From: Sphingomonas sp.
Lineage (GTDB): Bacteria > Pseudomonadota > Alphaproteobacteria > Sphingomonadales > Sphingomonadaceae
Reading direction: 5' to 3'
Assembly: GCA_030146605.1 (NCBI GenBank)
Contig: JASLBO010000243.1
Coordinates: forward strand, 1 to 7,042
DNA: 7,042 bases
Under the pieces are notes generated by a model. It searched no databases and was not told where the DNA came from. It saw only the letters and a program-made list of their open reading frames with translations. The position numbers and the translations under genes are program-made. Each line of letters begins with the position of its first letter. Within the stretch, counting starts at the first letter, position 1. Of this stretch, positions 1-5,841 are shown one piece after another.

Positions 1-78
1 GTGAAGGCCATTGAGAAAGTCGAACGCCAGCGCGACGGCGATCAGGCCGATCAGCAGGGGAAGGGCAAGCTCGTGCAT
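1..78 (-). CDS. pit: PiT-family inorganic phosphate transporter, N-terminal fragment
   Basis: Only the first 26 codons are present; the gene runs off the left edge. The ATG is at 78-76, and the translation begins MHELALPLLIGLIAVALAFD and continues FLNGLH. This is the first membrane segment of PiT permeases and leads into the family signature around FDFxNGxHD. PiT proteins are inner-membrane symporters for phosphate or metal-phosphate. The start lies 8 nt after the stop of the DUF47-containing gene, so the two are almost certainly one transcript. DUF47 (PhoU-like) proteins are classically encoded beside pit and are thought to modulate it. No strong ribosome binding site is visible, which fits translational coupling. 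The call rests on a short stretch plus context. Confidence 0.8.
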   Translation of the reverse strand, partial: MHELALPLLIGLIAVALAFDFLNGLH

Positions 79-86
79 GTCCGGCG

Positions 87-1265
87 TCAGGCGTGATCGA
101 TGACGATGCCGTCGATCTCATTCGCGACATCCTCGAACGCGTCGACGATCCGCTCGAGATGCTTGTAGAGCTCGCGTTCGACGACGAATTTGAGCGTGTC
201 GGTCTCGCCATATTGCTTGAGCGAGCGCTTGAGACCGGCGGCGTGGATGTCGTCGGCATGGCCTTCCATGCGTACGAGGCGTTCGGTGAGTTCGTGCAGC
301 CGGCCGGCGTTTTGCGCGACGTTGCGGAGCAAAGGCATCGCCTCGGCGGTGACGCGCGCGGCATCGACGATGATGCCGGCCATGTCCTTCATCTCGGGGG
401 CGAAGCTCTCGACTTCGTAGAGCGCGATCGCGTTGACCGTCGCCTGCATCTCATCGATCGAATCGTCGAGCGCGCCGATCAGGCTGGTGATCGCGCCGCG
501 ATCGAACGGAGTCAGGAACGTCTTGCGGACGGTCTGGAGCACTTCGCGGGTGATGTTGTCGGCGTCGTGCTCGCGTTCGATCACTTCGCGGATATGGTCC
601 CTGGCGGCGGGACCGCCCGCGAGCAGCCGCGCCAGCGCATCGCCGGCGGCCATCACCGTAGTCGCATGCGCCTCGAACAGCTCGAAGAAATTGCCCGTGC
701 GGGGCAGCAGGCGCTGAAACCAGGCGAACATCGGACCTAACCTCGATTTTTCAGCGACGGCGCCCAGCACGCCGATCCGCTGGGTTGCAGCTTTGAACTC
801 GGAGGCGCCGAACGAACGGATGAGATCGCGCAGATCGGGCTCTTCGACCGCGTCAGCCGCCTCCGCCAGCGTGAACCAGCGGCGCTCGCGCTCCTGCTGT
901 TCCTTCCAGACGGGAAGCTCGCGGGTGACCGCGAGTGGGAAGACGTCGACGTCCATCATCAGCGATGCGCCGCTGCCGCGACGCTTGCGATAGCGATAGG
1001 AGCCGAGCGGCGTGGGGCAGACCGGGCCGAGCACGCCGGCTTCTTCCTCGGCTTCCTGCGCGGCGGCCGCGTGCGGGGCGATGCCCGACATCGGGTTGCC
1101 CTTGGGGATCACCCAGCGGCCCGTGCCGCGCGAGGTGATCAGCAGGATGCGGAAGGTGGCGTCGGCGGCCGGGTCTTCGGTGCGATAGGGAAGGGCGGCG
1201 ATCTGACGAATGACGGGTGTCCGGATTGCCGGCGCAACGCGCCGGGCCGGTCGCCATGACTCCAA
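87..1265 (-). CDS. NUDIX hydrolase domain fused to DUF47/PhoU-like phosphate transport regulator
   Basis: One uninterrupted 392-codon frame carries two domains that are normally separate proteins. Residues about 19-160 are a NUDIX hydrolase. The box runs G56 to V78, with E71, E74 and E75 in the metal-binding QEAEEEAGV part. The usual Arg is Gln70 and the first box Glu is Ile62. The preceding RWVIPKG resembles NUDIX enzymes acting on diphosphoinositol or dinucleoside polyphosphates; the substrate is inferred only. Residues 179-392 are a full-length DUF47 protein (214 residues; family about 215) starting MFAWFQRLLP. It has PhoU-like acidic metal-binding motifs (EREHDAD at 230-236, EGHADD at 334-339, FEDVANEID near 377-385). 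The only in-frame start before the NUDIX homology is TTG at 1265, just after an in-frame TGA, and its ribosome binding site is poor. The gene lies 8 nt before pit, so the DUF47 half probably regulates phosphate uptake. The join may be a true fusion, two genes merged by an indel, or a sequencing error; an internal start exists at 731. Confidence 0.8.
   Translation of the reverse strand: MESWRPARRVAPAIRTPVIRQIAALPYRTEDPAADATFRILLITSRGTGRWVIPKGNPMSGIAPHAAAAQEAEEEAGVLGPVCPTPLGSYRYRKRRGSGASLMMDVDVFPLAVTRELPVWKEQQERERRWFTLAEAADAVEEPDLRDLIRSFGASEFKAATQRIGVLGAVAEKSRLGPMFAWFQRLLPRTGNFFELFEAHATTVMAAGDALARLLAGGPAARDHIREVIEREHDADNITREVLQTVRKTFLTPFDRGAITSLIGALDDSIDEMQATVNAIALYEVESFAPEMKDMAGIIVDAARVTAEAMPLLRNVAQNAGRLHELTERLVRMEGHADDIHAAGLKRSLKQYGETDTLKFVVERELYKHLERIVDAFEDVANEIDGIVIDHA
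729..744 (-). promoter_or_regulatory. Internal ribosome binding site and ATG for the DUF47 domain
   Basis: Inside the fused frame, the minus strand reads GAGGTTAGGTCCGATG at 744-729. This gives two Shine-Dalgarno-like elements (GAGG and AGG) ahead of an ATG that begins exactly where free-standing DUF47 proteins begin. A TAG stop in the neighbouring frame sits at 739-737, 5 nt before this ATG. That is how a separate upstream NUDIX gene would end. An independently translated 214-residue DUF47 protein is therefore plausible, even if the fused product is also made. Confidence 0.5.
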
Positions 1266-1281
1266 TCGCCGGCCAATTCAA

Positions 1282-1310
1282 GCGGGAGTGCGCGCGCGGC
1301 GCACTCCCGC
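1282..1310 (-). terminator. Stem-loop terminator after the carbonic anhydrase-SulP operon
   Basis: A perfect inverted repeat: GCGGGAGTGCGC at 1282-1293 and GCGCACTCCCGC at 1299-1310, with a 5-nt loop. It begins 5 nt beyond the SulP stop codon at 1316-1318, the expected position for a terminator of that operon. On the minus strand the stem is followed by TTGAATT rather than a run of T, so intrinsic termination may be incomplete. It also lies only 16 nt before the TTG start of the NUDIX-DUF47 gene, so the structure could affect initiation of that gene. Confidence 0.7.
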
Positions 1311-1315
1311 CCGGA

Positions 1316-2839
1316 TCAGGCGGCCAGCGCCGCGAACCGTCCGGTGGCGCCGTCGAACGCCACCTCGGACCCGCTCGCCCGGCGGCGGGTGGACCAGTCT
1401 CGAAGCAACTCGGCGCAGGTATGGTCGACCGCCGAGCAGCGCGTCAGATCGAGCCGGACCGGCGCGCCGCCGGGGACGGCGTCGAGCTTGGCCGACAGCC
1501 TCGGCAGCGCGAGGAAGGTCGCGGCGCCGTCGAGGGTGATGGTGCGGCCATCGGCGTCGTCATGCGCGTTGACCTTGAGCTTGAGACGACGAAGGTGCGG
1601 CAGCAATTCCAGCAGCGACAAGGCGATGCCGACGAGTACGCCGGTGAGCAGATCCTCGGCGACGACCAGCGTCAGGGTGACCGCCCAGATCAGCACCGGG
1701 AGGACGCCATAATCCTTGAACAGATGCCTTGCGTGGTTGAAGTTCACCAGCCGCGCGCCGGTGACGACGAGCACCGCGCCGAGCGCCGCCATCGGGATCT
1801 CGCGCAGCAGCCACGGCAGAAGCGCGACGAAGCCGAGAATCCACACGCCGTGGAGGATCGTCGAAAGCCGCGTCGTGGCGCCCGCCTGGACGTTGGCCGA
1901 GCTGCGGACGATCACGCCGGTCATCGGCAGCGCGCCGGCGGCACCACACAGCAGATTGCCGACGCCCTGCGCGCGCAGTTCCTTGTTGTAATCGGTGCGG
2001 ACGCCGTCGTGCATGCGGTCCACCGCCGCCGCCGAGAGCAAGGTCTCCGCGCTGGCGATGAAGGCGATCGCCAGCGCCGCAGTGAGCACCGCGGGATTGG
2101 CGAATTGGCTGAGGAAGCCGCTCTGGGGCAGCGCCACCGCCGCGGCGATATTCTCGGGCACTACGACTTTGGTGACGTCGAGGCCGAGCAGCCATGCGAC
2201 CATGGTCGCCGCCACCACGCCGAGCAGTGCGCCGGGGACCAGCTTGAGCGAGGCGGGGCGCAGTTTCTCCCACCCGATCATCACGACGATCGTGGTGAGG
2301 CCGAGGATCAGTGCGAGTTCGGCGGCGCGCAGATCGGGCGAGAGGCCGAGCAGCCGGCCGGGCATCGCCATCAAATTGGCGAGTCCGCTCGACAGCGGCT
2401 TCTCGTCGAACAGGACGTGGAACTGGCCGATCACGATCAGCACGCCGATCCCGGCGAGCATGCCGTGGACCACCGCCGGCGAGATCGCGCGGAACCAGCC
2501 GCCGAGACGGAAGACGCCCGCCACGACCTGGATCAGACCCGCGAGCATCAGGATCGGACCGAGCGCCGACAGGCCCTGATCGCGGACCAGTTCGAAGACG
2601 ATCACCGCGAGGCCGGCGGCCGGGCCGCTGACCTGAAGCGGCGAACCGGCCAGCGCGCCGACGACGATACCGCCGATGATGCCGGTGATCAGGCCCTTTT
2701 CGGGCGGCACGCCCGAGGCGATGGCGATGCCCATGCACAGCGGCATCGCAACGAGGAAGACGACGACCGAGGCAGTGAGGTCGCGCGCGATCCAGCCGGT
2801 CGCGCGCGGTTCGGCGCCGGTTATGGCGGCGGAGCTCAT
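1316..2839 (-). CDS. SulP-family (SLC26-type) anion transporter, probable bicarbonate transporter
   Basis: A 507-residue inner-membrane permease. Residues about 17-415 hold the many hydrophobic segments of the SulP transport domain. It includes SGPAAGLAVIV (71-81), SAETLLSAAAVDRMHDG (263-279) and NKELRAQGVGNLLCG (285-299), all typical of the family. Residues about 416-507 form a short cytoplasmic STAS domain, where the usual Asp-Ser-Ser/Thr spot reads D472-H473-T474. SulP proteins carry sulfate, bicarbonate or dicarboxylates. Here the substrate is inferred from the neighbour: the ATG overlaps the carbonic anhydrase stop by 4 nt (ATGA, 2836-2839), with GAGG 7 nt upstream, so the two are translationally coupled. 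That favours bicarbonate (BicA-like), but sequence alone does not exclude sulfate or a dicarboxylate. A hairpin directly after the stop ends the operon. Confidence 0.9.
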   Translation of the reverse strand: MSSAAITGAEPRATGWIARDLTASVVVFLVAMPLCMGIAIASGVPPEKGLITGIIGGIVVGALAGSPLQVSGPAAGLAVIVFELVRDQGLSALGPILMLAGLIQVVAGVFRLGGWFRAISPAVVHGMLAGIGVLIVIGQFHVLFDEKPLSSGLANLMAMPGRLLGLSPDLRAAELALILGLTTIVVMIGWEKLRPASLKLVPGALLGVVAATMVAWLLGLDVTKVVVPENIAAAVALPQSGFLSQFANPAVLTAALAIAFIASAETLLSAAAVDRMHDGVRTDYNKELRAQGVGNLLCGAAGALPMTGVIVRSSANVQAGATTRLSTILHGVWILGFVALLPWLLREIPMAALGAVLVVTGARLVNFNHARHLFKDYGVLPVLIWAVTLTLVVAEDLLTGVLVGIALSLLELLPHLRRLKLKVNAHDDADGRTITLDGAATFLALPRLSAKLDAVPGGAPVRLDLTRCSAVDHTCAELLRDWSTRRRASGSEVAFDGATGRFAALAA

Positions 2840-3528
2840 TCCGCAGCCTCGAGCTGGCGTTCGCCGGCGAGACGCTGCTTCGCGGCCTGTGCGACGGGGA
2901 GGTCTTCACCTTCGGTCAGCGGCAGGAAGCGGCCGGTGCGGCCGTCGAGCGCGAGCACCTGTCCGGCGCCGATGTCGAAGAACCAGCCGTGCAGCGCGAT
3001 CTCGCCGCGGGCGACACCGGCGGCGACCGAGGGGTGGGTGCGCAGGTGGTTGAGCTGGGCCACGACGTTCTCGAGGCTGATCGCGCGGACGCGGTCGACG
3101 CTTTCCATCTCGGGATAGCCCTCGTTCACCACCTGCTCGGCGGCGCAGCTATGCTTGAGCCAGGCAGCGACGTTGGGCATCTTCTCGAGCCCGGCCGGGT
3201 TGGCGACCGCCTTCATCGCGCCGCAGTCCGAATGGCCGCAGACGATGATGTCGCGGATCCCGAGCACCATCACCGCATATTCGACTGTCGAGGTGACGCC
3301 GCCATTCTGCATCGCATAAGGCGGGACGATGTTGCCCGCGTTGCGGCAGACGAACAGGTCGCCGGGCTCCGCCTGCATGATGTGTTCGGGCGCGACGCGC
3401 GAATCGGCGCAGGCGATCATCAGCGCCTTGGGGCTCTGTCCGTCCGTCGCGAGTTTGGAATAGAGGGCGCTCTGGTTGGGAAACACCTGCTTCGAGAAAC
3501 CGTAGACTCGTCCGATCAGCTCATTCAC
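2836..3528 (-). CDS. Beta-class carbonic anhydrase
   Basis: Interconverts CO2 and bicarbonate in the cytoplasm. The 230-residue product (GTG start) has all the beta-class hallmarks. The zinc ligands C40, H99 and C102 lie in the motifs CADSR (40-44) and GHSDCGAMK (98-106). The Asp-Arg catalytic pair is D42 and R44. GDLFVCRNAGN (56-66) and the Gly-rich TSTVEYAV segment follow in the usual order. The frame is open to an ATG at 3576, but the GTG at 3528 is preferred. It has GGAG 8 nt upstream (3540-3537), and its product begins MNELIGRVYGF as in relatives. The stop overlaps the SulP transporter start by 4 nt, indicating a carbonic anhydrase-anion transporter operon. The promoter region (3529-3640) carries a repeat element shared with the promoter at 5752-5841, so it may be under the adjacent two-component system. 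Confidence 0.93.
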   Translation of the reverse strand: MNELIGRVYGFSKQVFPNQSALYSKLATDGQSPKALMIACADSRVAPEHIMQAEPGDLFVCRNAGNIVPPYAMQNGGVTSTVEYAVMVLGIRDIIVCGHSDCGAMKAVANPAGLEKMPNVAAWLKHSCAAEQVVNEGYPEMESVDRVRAISLENVVAQLNHLRTHPSVAAGVARGEIALHGWFFDIGAGQVLALDGRTGRFLPLTEGEDLPVAQAAKQRLAGERQLEAAE

Positions 3529-3536
3529 TGTGCTTG

Positions 3537-3540
3537 CTCC
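3537..3540 (-). promoter_or_regulatory. Ribosome binding site that decides the carbonic anhydrase start
   Basis: The minus strand reads GGAGCAAGCACAGTG. The GGAG is 8 nt before GTG (3528-3526), an ideal spacing. The alternative ATG 48 nt further upstream would place this site inside the coding region and add a proline- and glycine-rich leader absent from the beta-carbonic anhydrase fold. Confidence 0.7.
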
Positions 3541-3547
3541 GTCACCG

Positions 3548-3567
3548 GCCCGCGGAGGGATGCGGGC
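3548..3567 (-). other. Small inverted repeat in the carbonic anhydrase leader
   Basis: GCCCGC and GCGGGC (3548-3553 and 3562-3567) can pair around an 8-nt loop. The repeat ends 7 nt before the GGAG of the carbonic anhydrase gene. If transcription starts around 3565-3570, this would be a 5'-end stem in the mRNA. It is short and has no T-run, so it is not a convincing terminator of the kinase gene. Its role is unknown. Confidence 0.35.
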
Positions 3568-3573
3568 AGGAGA

Positions 3574-3579
3574 CAATTA
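3574..3579 (-). promoter_or_regulatory. Possible weak -10 element of the carbonic anhydrase operon
   Basis: TAATTG on the minus strand is the most AT-rich hexamer between the box and the gene. It starts 49 bases after the first base of the shared box. At the same offset the other copy has TAGCGA (5807-5812). No good -35 is seen upstream (GCGCTG at an 18-bp spacing), consistent with a promoter that needs an activator. The assignment is tentative. Confidence 0.25.
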
Positions 3580-3590
3580 GGCGAGCGGTT

Positions 3591-3628
3591 TTGCTGCAGC
3601 GCAGCGTTTATGTAAGGAATTATTGCTG
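3591..3628 (-). promoter_or_regulatory. Shared upstream box, carbonic anhydrase copy (probable response-regulator site)
   Basis: Read on the minus strand, 3628-3607 begins CAGCAATAATTCCTTAC and ends, two bases later, in AAA. It matches the element at 5758-5779 at 17 of 22 positions. A second CAGCAA follows at 3596-3591, exactly 32 bp after the first, within a perfect 12-bp direct repeat (TTGCTGCAGCGC on the plus strand at 3591-3602 and 3623-3634). The GCAAT-N5-CTTAC arrangement has the 10-bp spacing usual for OmpR-family half-sites. The box ends 78 nt before the carbonic anhydrase start, in an activator-like position. Binding by the neighbouring regulator is inferred. Confidence 0.55.
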
Positions 3629-3640
3629 CAGCGCGGGCCT

Positions 3641-4951
3641 TCAGGCGGGGAGGCAGATTTCCGCGCGCAATCCGCCCTCGGGGCGGTTGGAGAGCTTGAG
3701 CGTGCCGGCTTCGGCTTCGACCGCGCGGCTGACGATCGAGAGGCCCAGCCCGAAGCCGACGGTGTCGCGCGCGCGGGCAGTGTCGAGCCGGACGAAGGGC
3801 TGGAGCGCCTGCTCGATCGACTCCTCGGGGATGCCGGGTCCGTCGTCCTCGACGCGGACGATCGTCGTGCCCGCCTGATCTTCGAGCGTCAGGCGGACAC
3901 GGTCGCCGTAATGCAGCCCGTTCTCGACGAGGTTCGCCAGCGCGCGCTTCATCGCGCTGGGATAGAGCATGCGTTCGCAATGCGCCGGGCCGACATAATC
4001 GACATCGTGCCCCTGATCGCGCGCGGTGTCGGCGATCGTCGCACAGATCACGGCAAGATCGACTGCCTGGCGCGGCTCGCCGTTGCCCTCGCCGGCGAGA
4101 TAGGCGAGCAGCGAATCGATCATCGTCTGCATCTCGACGATGTCGGTCTCGATCTCCTCGCGCATCTCGGCATCGTCGATCGCATCCGCGCGCAACCGCA
4201 GCCGCGCCAGCGGGGTGCGCAGGTCGTGACCGACGGCGGCGAGCGCCTGGGTTCGATCGGTCAGCAGGCGGTGGATGCGCGCCTGCATCCGGTTGAACGC
4301 GAGGATGACGCGGCGGACCTCGCGCGGGCCGCCTTCGGGCACTTCCTGCGCGCCGCCCGCGCCGACTCGCTCGGTGGCGAGCGCGAGGCGGCGCAGCGGC
4401 AAGAGGGTCTGCCGGACGAGCACGCCGCCGATCAGGATGATCGCCACCGCGGGCGCGAGCGCAAGCAGGATGCGTTCGGGCGAGAAGCTGAGATCATGGA
4501 CCGGTTCGCGCGTGGCGAACTTCATCCAGCTGCCGTCGGGCAGCGTGGTGCTGCCGACGATCACTGCGTCGCGCGCGGGGCCGACGAGCCGTAGCCGCAG
4601 GCTCGCGGGCTTGAGGCTGGGCTCCCACGCGATCACCTGGCGATGGATCCGGTCGAGCGACGGGGTGACGCGCATCGCGGGCGGCAGATCCTGCGCCCAG
4701 GCGATCTTGTATCGGGTGGTGGTGAGGTCGGCGGCGAGCGCCGGACGCTCGGCGGCGGGATGCTCGGCGAGCAGCTTGCGCGCGATGACGAGATGCTCGG
4801 CGAGCCGGCGCGCCTCGTCGTCGCGGACCGATAGCTGGCTGGCCCGTTCGTAGAAGAAGGTGCTGGCGCCGAACTCGATCAGGATTGCCAGCAGCAGGAT
4901 CGCGAAGATCCGCCCGATCAGTCCAAGCGGCGCCCTGACCAGCGGCTTCAC
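3641..4951 (-). CDS. EnvZ-type membrane sensor histidine kinase
   Basis: A 436-residue two-component sensor. The order is: TM1 about 12-32; a periplasmic region of about 125 residues (35-160) without a recognisable sensor fold; TM2 about 161-180; HAMP about 180-232; and a HisKA domain with phospho-accepting H242 in GHDLRTPLARL. The ATPase domain follows with N-box N340/N344 (ANLVENGLHYG), G1 box EDDGPGIP (368-375) and G2 box GFGLGLSIV (399-407). All catalytic motifs are intact. The GTG start at 4951 overlaps the response regulator stop by 4 nt (GTGA, 4948-4951) and has no clear Shine-Dalgarno sequence, so translation is coupled. Upstream readthrough of this frame to 5746 is only a shadow of the regulator gene. 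The signal sensed is unknown. Carbonic anhydrase, bicarbonate transporter and an exported peptide on either side suggest pH, CO2/bicarbonate or envelope status (inference). Confidence 0.92.
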   Translation of the reverse strand: MKPLVRAPLGLIGRIFAILLLAILIEFGASTFFYERASQLSVRDDEARRLAEHLVIARKLLAEHPAAERPALAADLTTTRYKIAWAQDLPPAMRVTPSLDRIHRQVIAWEPSLKPASLRLRLVGPARDAVIVGSTTLPDGSWMKFATREPVHDLSFSPERILLALAPAVAIILIGGVLVRQTLLPLRRLALATERVGAGGAQEVPEGGPREVRRVILAFNRMQARIHRLLTDRTQALAAVGHDLRTPLARLRLRADAIDDAEMREEIETDIVEMQTMIDSLLAYLAGEGNGEPRQAVDLAVICATIADTARDQGHDVDYVGPAHCERMLYPSAMKRALANLVENGLHYGDRVRLTLEDQAGTTIVRVEDDGPGIPEESIEQALQPFVRLDTARARDTVGFGLGLSIVSRAVEAEAGTLKLSNRPEGGLRAEICLPA

Positions 4952-5667
4952 TCGCGCGTGACGGGGGCGTTGAACATGTAGCCGACGCCGCGAACGGTGA
5001 CGATCGGCGGCTTTTTTCCGACCGAGGAAAGCTTGCGGCGGAGCCGGCTGACCAGCACGTCGACGCTGCGATCCGAGCTGTCGCCGAGCCGCGTGCGCGA
5101 GAGCTCGATCAGCCGCTCGCGCGCGATGACGCGGCCCGAATGGTCGCACATGCTGACCAGCAGGTCGAACTCGGCGCCGGTCAGCTCGACCACCGCGCCG
5201 GTGGGGGACAGCAATTCGCGGCGCGGCAGATTGACCGTCCAGCCGTCGAATCGGAGCAGCCCGAGGCTGCGCTGCCTGTCTTCTCCCTTGCCGCCTTCGC
5301 GGCGCAGCACCGCCCGGATCCGCGCGATCAGCTCCCGCGTGCTGTACGGCTTGGTCAGATAATCGTCGGCGCCGAGCTCGAGCCCGACCACGCGATCGGT
5401 CTCGCTGCCGCGTGCGGAGACGAAGATGATCGGGACCTGGCTCTTCTCGCGGATCATCCGGCACAGATCGATCCCGCTGGTGCCCGGCAGCATGATGTCG
5501 AGGATGATCAGGTCGACAGGGCCGGCTTCGAGGGCCACCCACATTTCCGCGCCGGTCGCGGCGGGGCGCACGACGAAGCCGTTTTCCTGAAGCGCCCGGG
5601 AAGTGAGGGTCCGCAGCGGCGGATCGTCTTCCACCAGCACGATGGTGGGGGCGGTGGTCATCGTCAT
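4948..5667 (-). CDS. OmpR-family response regulator, partner of the adjacent kinase
   Basis: A DNA-binding two-component regulator of 239 residues from the preferred ATG at 5667 (MTMTTAPTIVLVEDD). The receiver domain (about 7-122) has the acidic pocket E13/D14/D15, phospho-acceptor D57 in LIILDIMLP, S84 and K106-P107. The winged-helix domain (about 145-235) has the family pattern LTGAEFDLL, then SDRSVDVLVSRLRRKL, then VRGVGYMF. The start is uncertain. ATGs at 5685, 5667 and 5661 are in frame. The longest adds MLQYTT and has only a distant AGG; none has a strong ribosome binding site, so a leaderless or near-leaderless message is possible. The gene heads a coupled operon with the kinase. Divergent from it is a small exported-protein gene, and the 156-nt intergenic region holds one copy of the shared box. 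Confidence 0.93.
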   Translation of the reverse strand: MTMTTAPTIVLVEDDPPLRTLTSRALQENGFVVRPAATGAEMWVALEAGPVDLIILDIMLPGTSGIDLCRMIREKSQVPIIFVSARGSETDRVVGLELGADDYLTKPYSTRELIARIRAVLRREGGKGEDRQRSLGLLRFDGWTVNLPRRELLSPTGAVVELTGAEFDLLVSMCDHSGRVIARERLIELSRTRLGDSSDRSVDVLVSRLRRKLSSVGKKPPIVTVRGVGYMFNAPVTRE

Positions 5668-5693
5668 CGTCGTATACTGTAACATCGCGGACG

Positions 5694-5722
5694 GACCTAG
5701 GAACCCGCGGCAGGCGGGTCAA
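5694..5722 (-). promoter_or_regulatory. Candidate promoter of the regulator-kinase operon with an inverted repeat in its spacer
   Basis: On the minus strand, TTGACC (5722-5717) and TAGGTC (5699-5694) are separated by 17 bp: a good -35 and a weak -10. Transcription would begin around 5685-5688, at or next to the first ATG. A 6-bp inverted repeat, ACCCGC (5703-5708) and GCGGGT (5714-5719), overlaps the -35 and fills the spacer, where a repressor or autoregulator could sit. An alternative -10-like TATACG lies at 5676-5671. Confidence 0.35.
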
Positions 5723-5757
5723 CGCGCCCGGCGCGCCGCAGTGCACAAATCGCTGCG

Positions 5758-5796
5758 CAGCAACATTTCGTTACGGAAAGGGCAGCGATCAGCAAC
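5758..5796 (+). promoter_or_regulatory. Shared upstream box, small-exported-protein copy
   Basis: At 5758-5779 the sequence starts CAGCAACATTTCGTTAC and ends, two bases later, in AAA. It matches the minus-strand element at 3628-3607 at 17 of 22 positions. A second CAGCAA starts at 5790, again exactly 32 bp on, and a possible -10 (TAGCGA, 5807-5812) lies at the same offset as in the other copy. GCAAC-N5-GTTAC gives two half-sites with a 10-bp period, as OmpR-type regulators use. The box overlaps a palindrome GCTGCGCAGC (5752-5761). It lies 62 nt before the plus-strand gene and about 36 bp from the divergent regulator's -35, so it could serve both. Confidence 0.55.
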
Positions 5797-5841
5797 GCGC
5801 GGTGCGTAGCGAGCAGGCGAATTGCCGAAAAGGAACTGCCG

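Noticed and set aside
93..740. A 215-codon plus-strand frame
   Set aside because: It is exactly antisense to the DUF47 domain and has no family features; reverse-strand openness is common over such genes.
1560..2909. A 449-codon minus-strand frame inside the SulP region
   Set aside because: It overlaps the well-conserved SulP frame and reads as an Arg/Pro/Ala-rich shadow with no hydrophobic segments.
1217..3118. A 633-codon plus-strand open frame
   Set aside because: It is antisense to the SulP and carbonic anhydrase genes, rich in Arg, Asp, Gly and Gln, without recognisable domains: a typical GC-rich shadow frame.
3548..3567. Inverted repeat as terminator of the kinase gene
   Set aside because: It is only 6 bp, has no T-run and lies more than 70 nt past the kinase stop, close to the carbonic anhydrase ribosome binding site.
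3591..3634. The 12-bp direct repeat with internal CTGCAG palindromes as an attachment or insertion site
   Set aside because: No mobile gene or target duplication surrounds it, and the 32-bp spacing recurs in the other promoter box, so a regulatory explanation fits better.
3641..5746. A single 701-codon minus-strand frame
   Set aside because: Only the part from 4951 onward is the histidine kinase. The upstream half is an arginine-rich out-of-frame reading of the response regulator gene, which is the true gene there.
5832..5836. GGAAC as a possible general-stress sigma factor (EcfG-type) -35
   Set aside because: The bases overlap the ribosome binding site of the 5842 gene and no matching CGTT-type -10 lies at the right distance; any transcript would start inside the gene.
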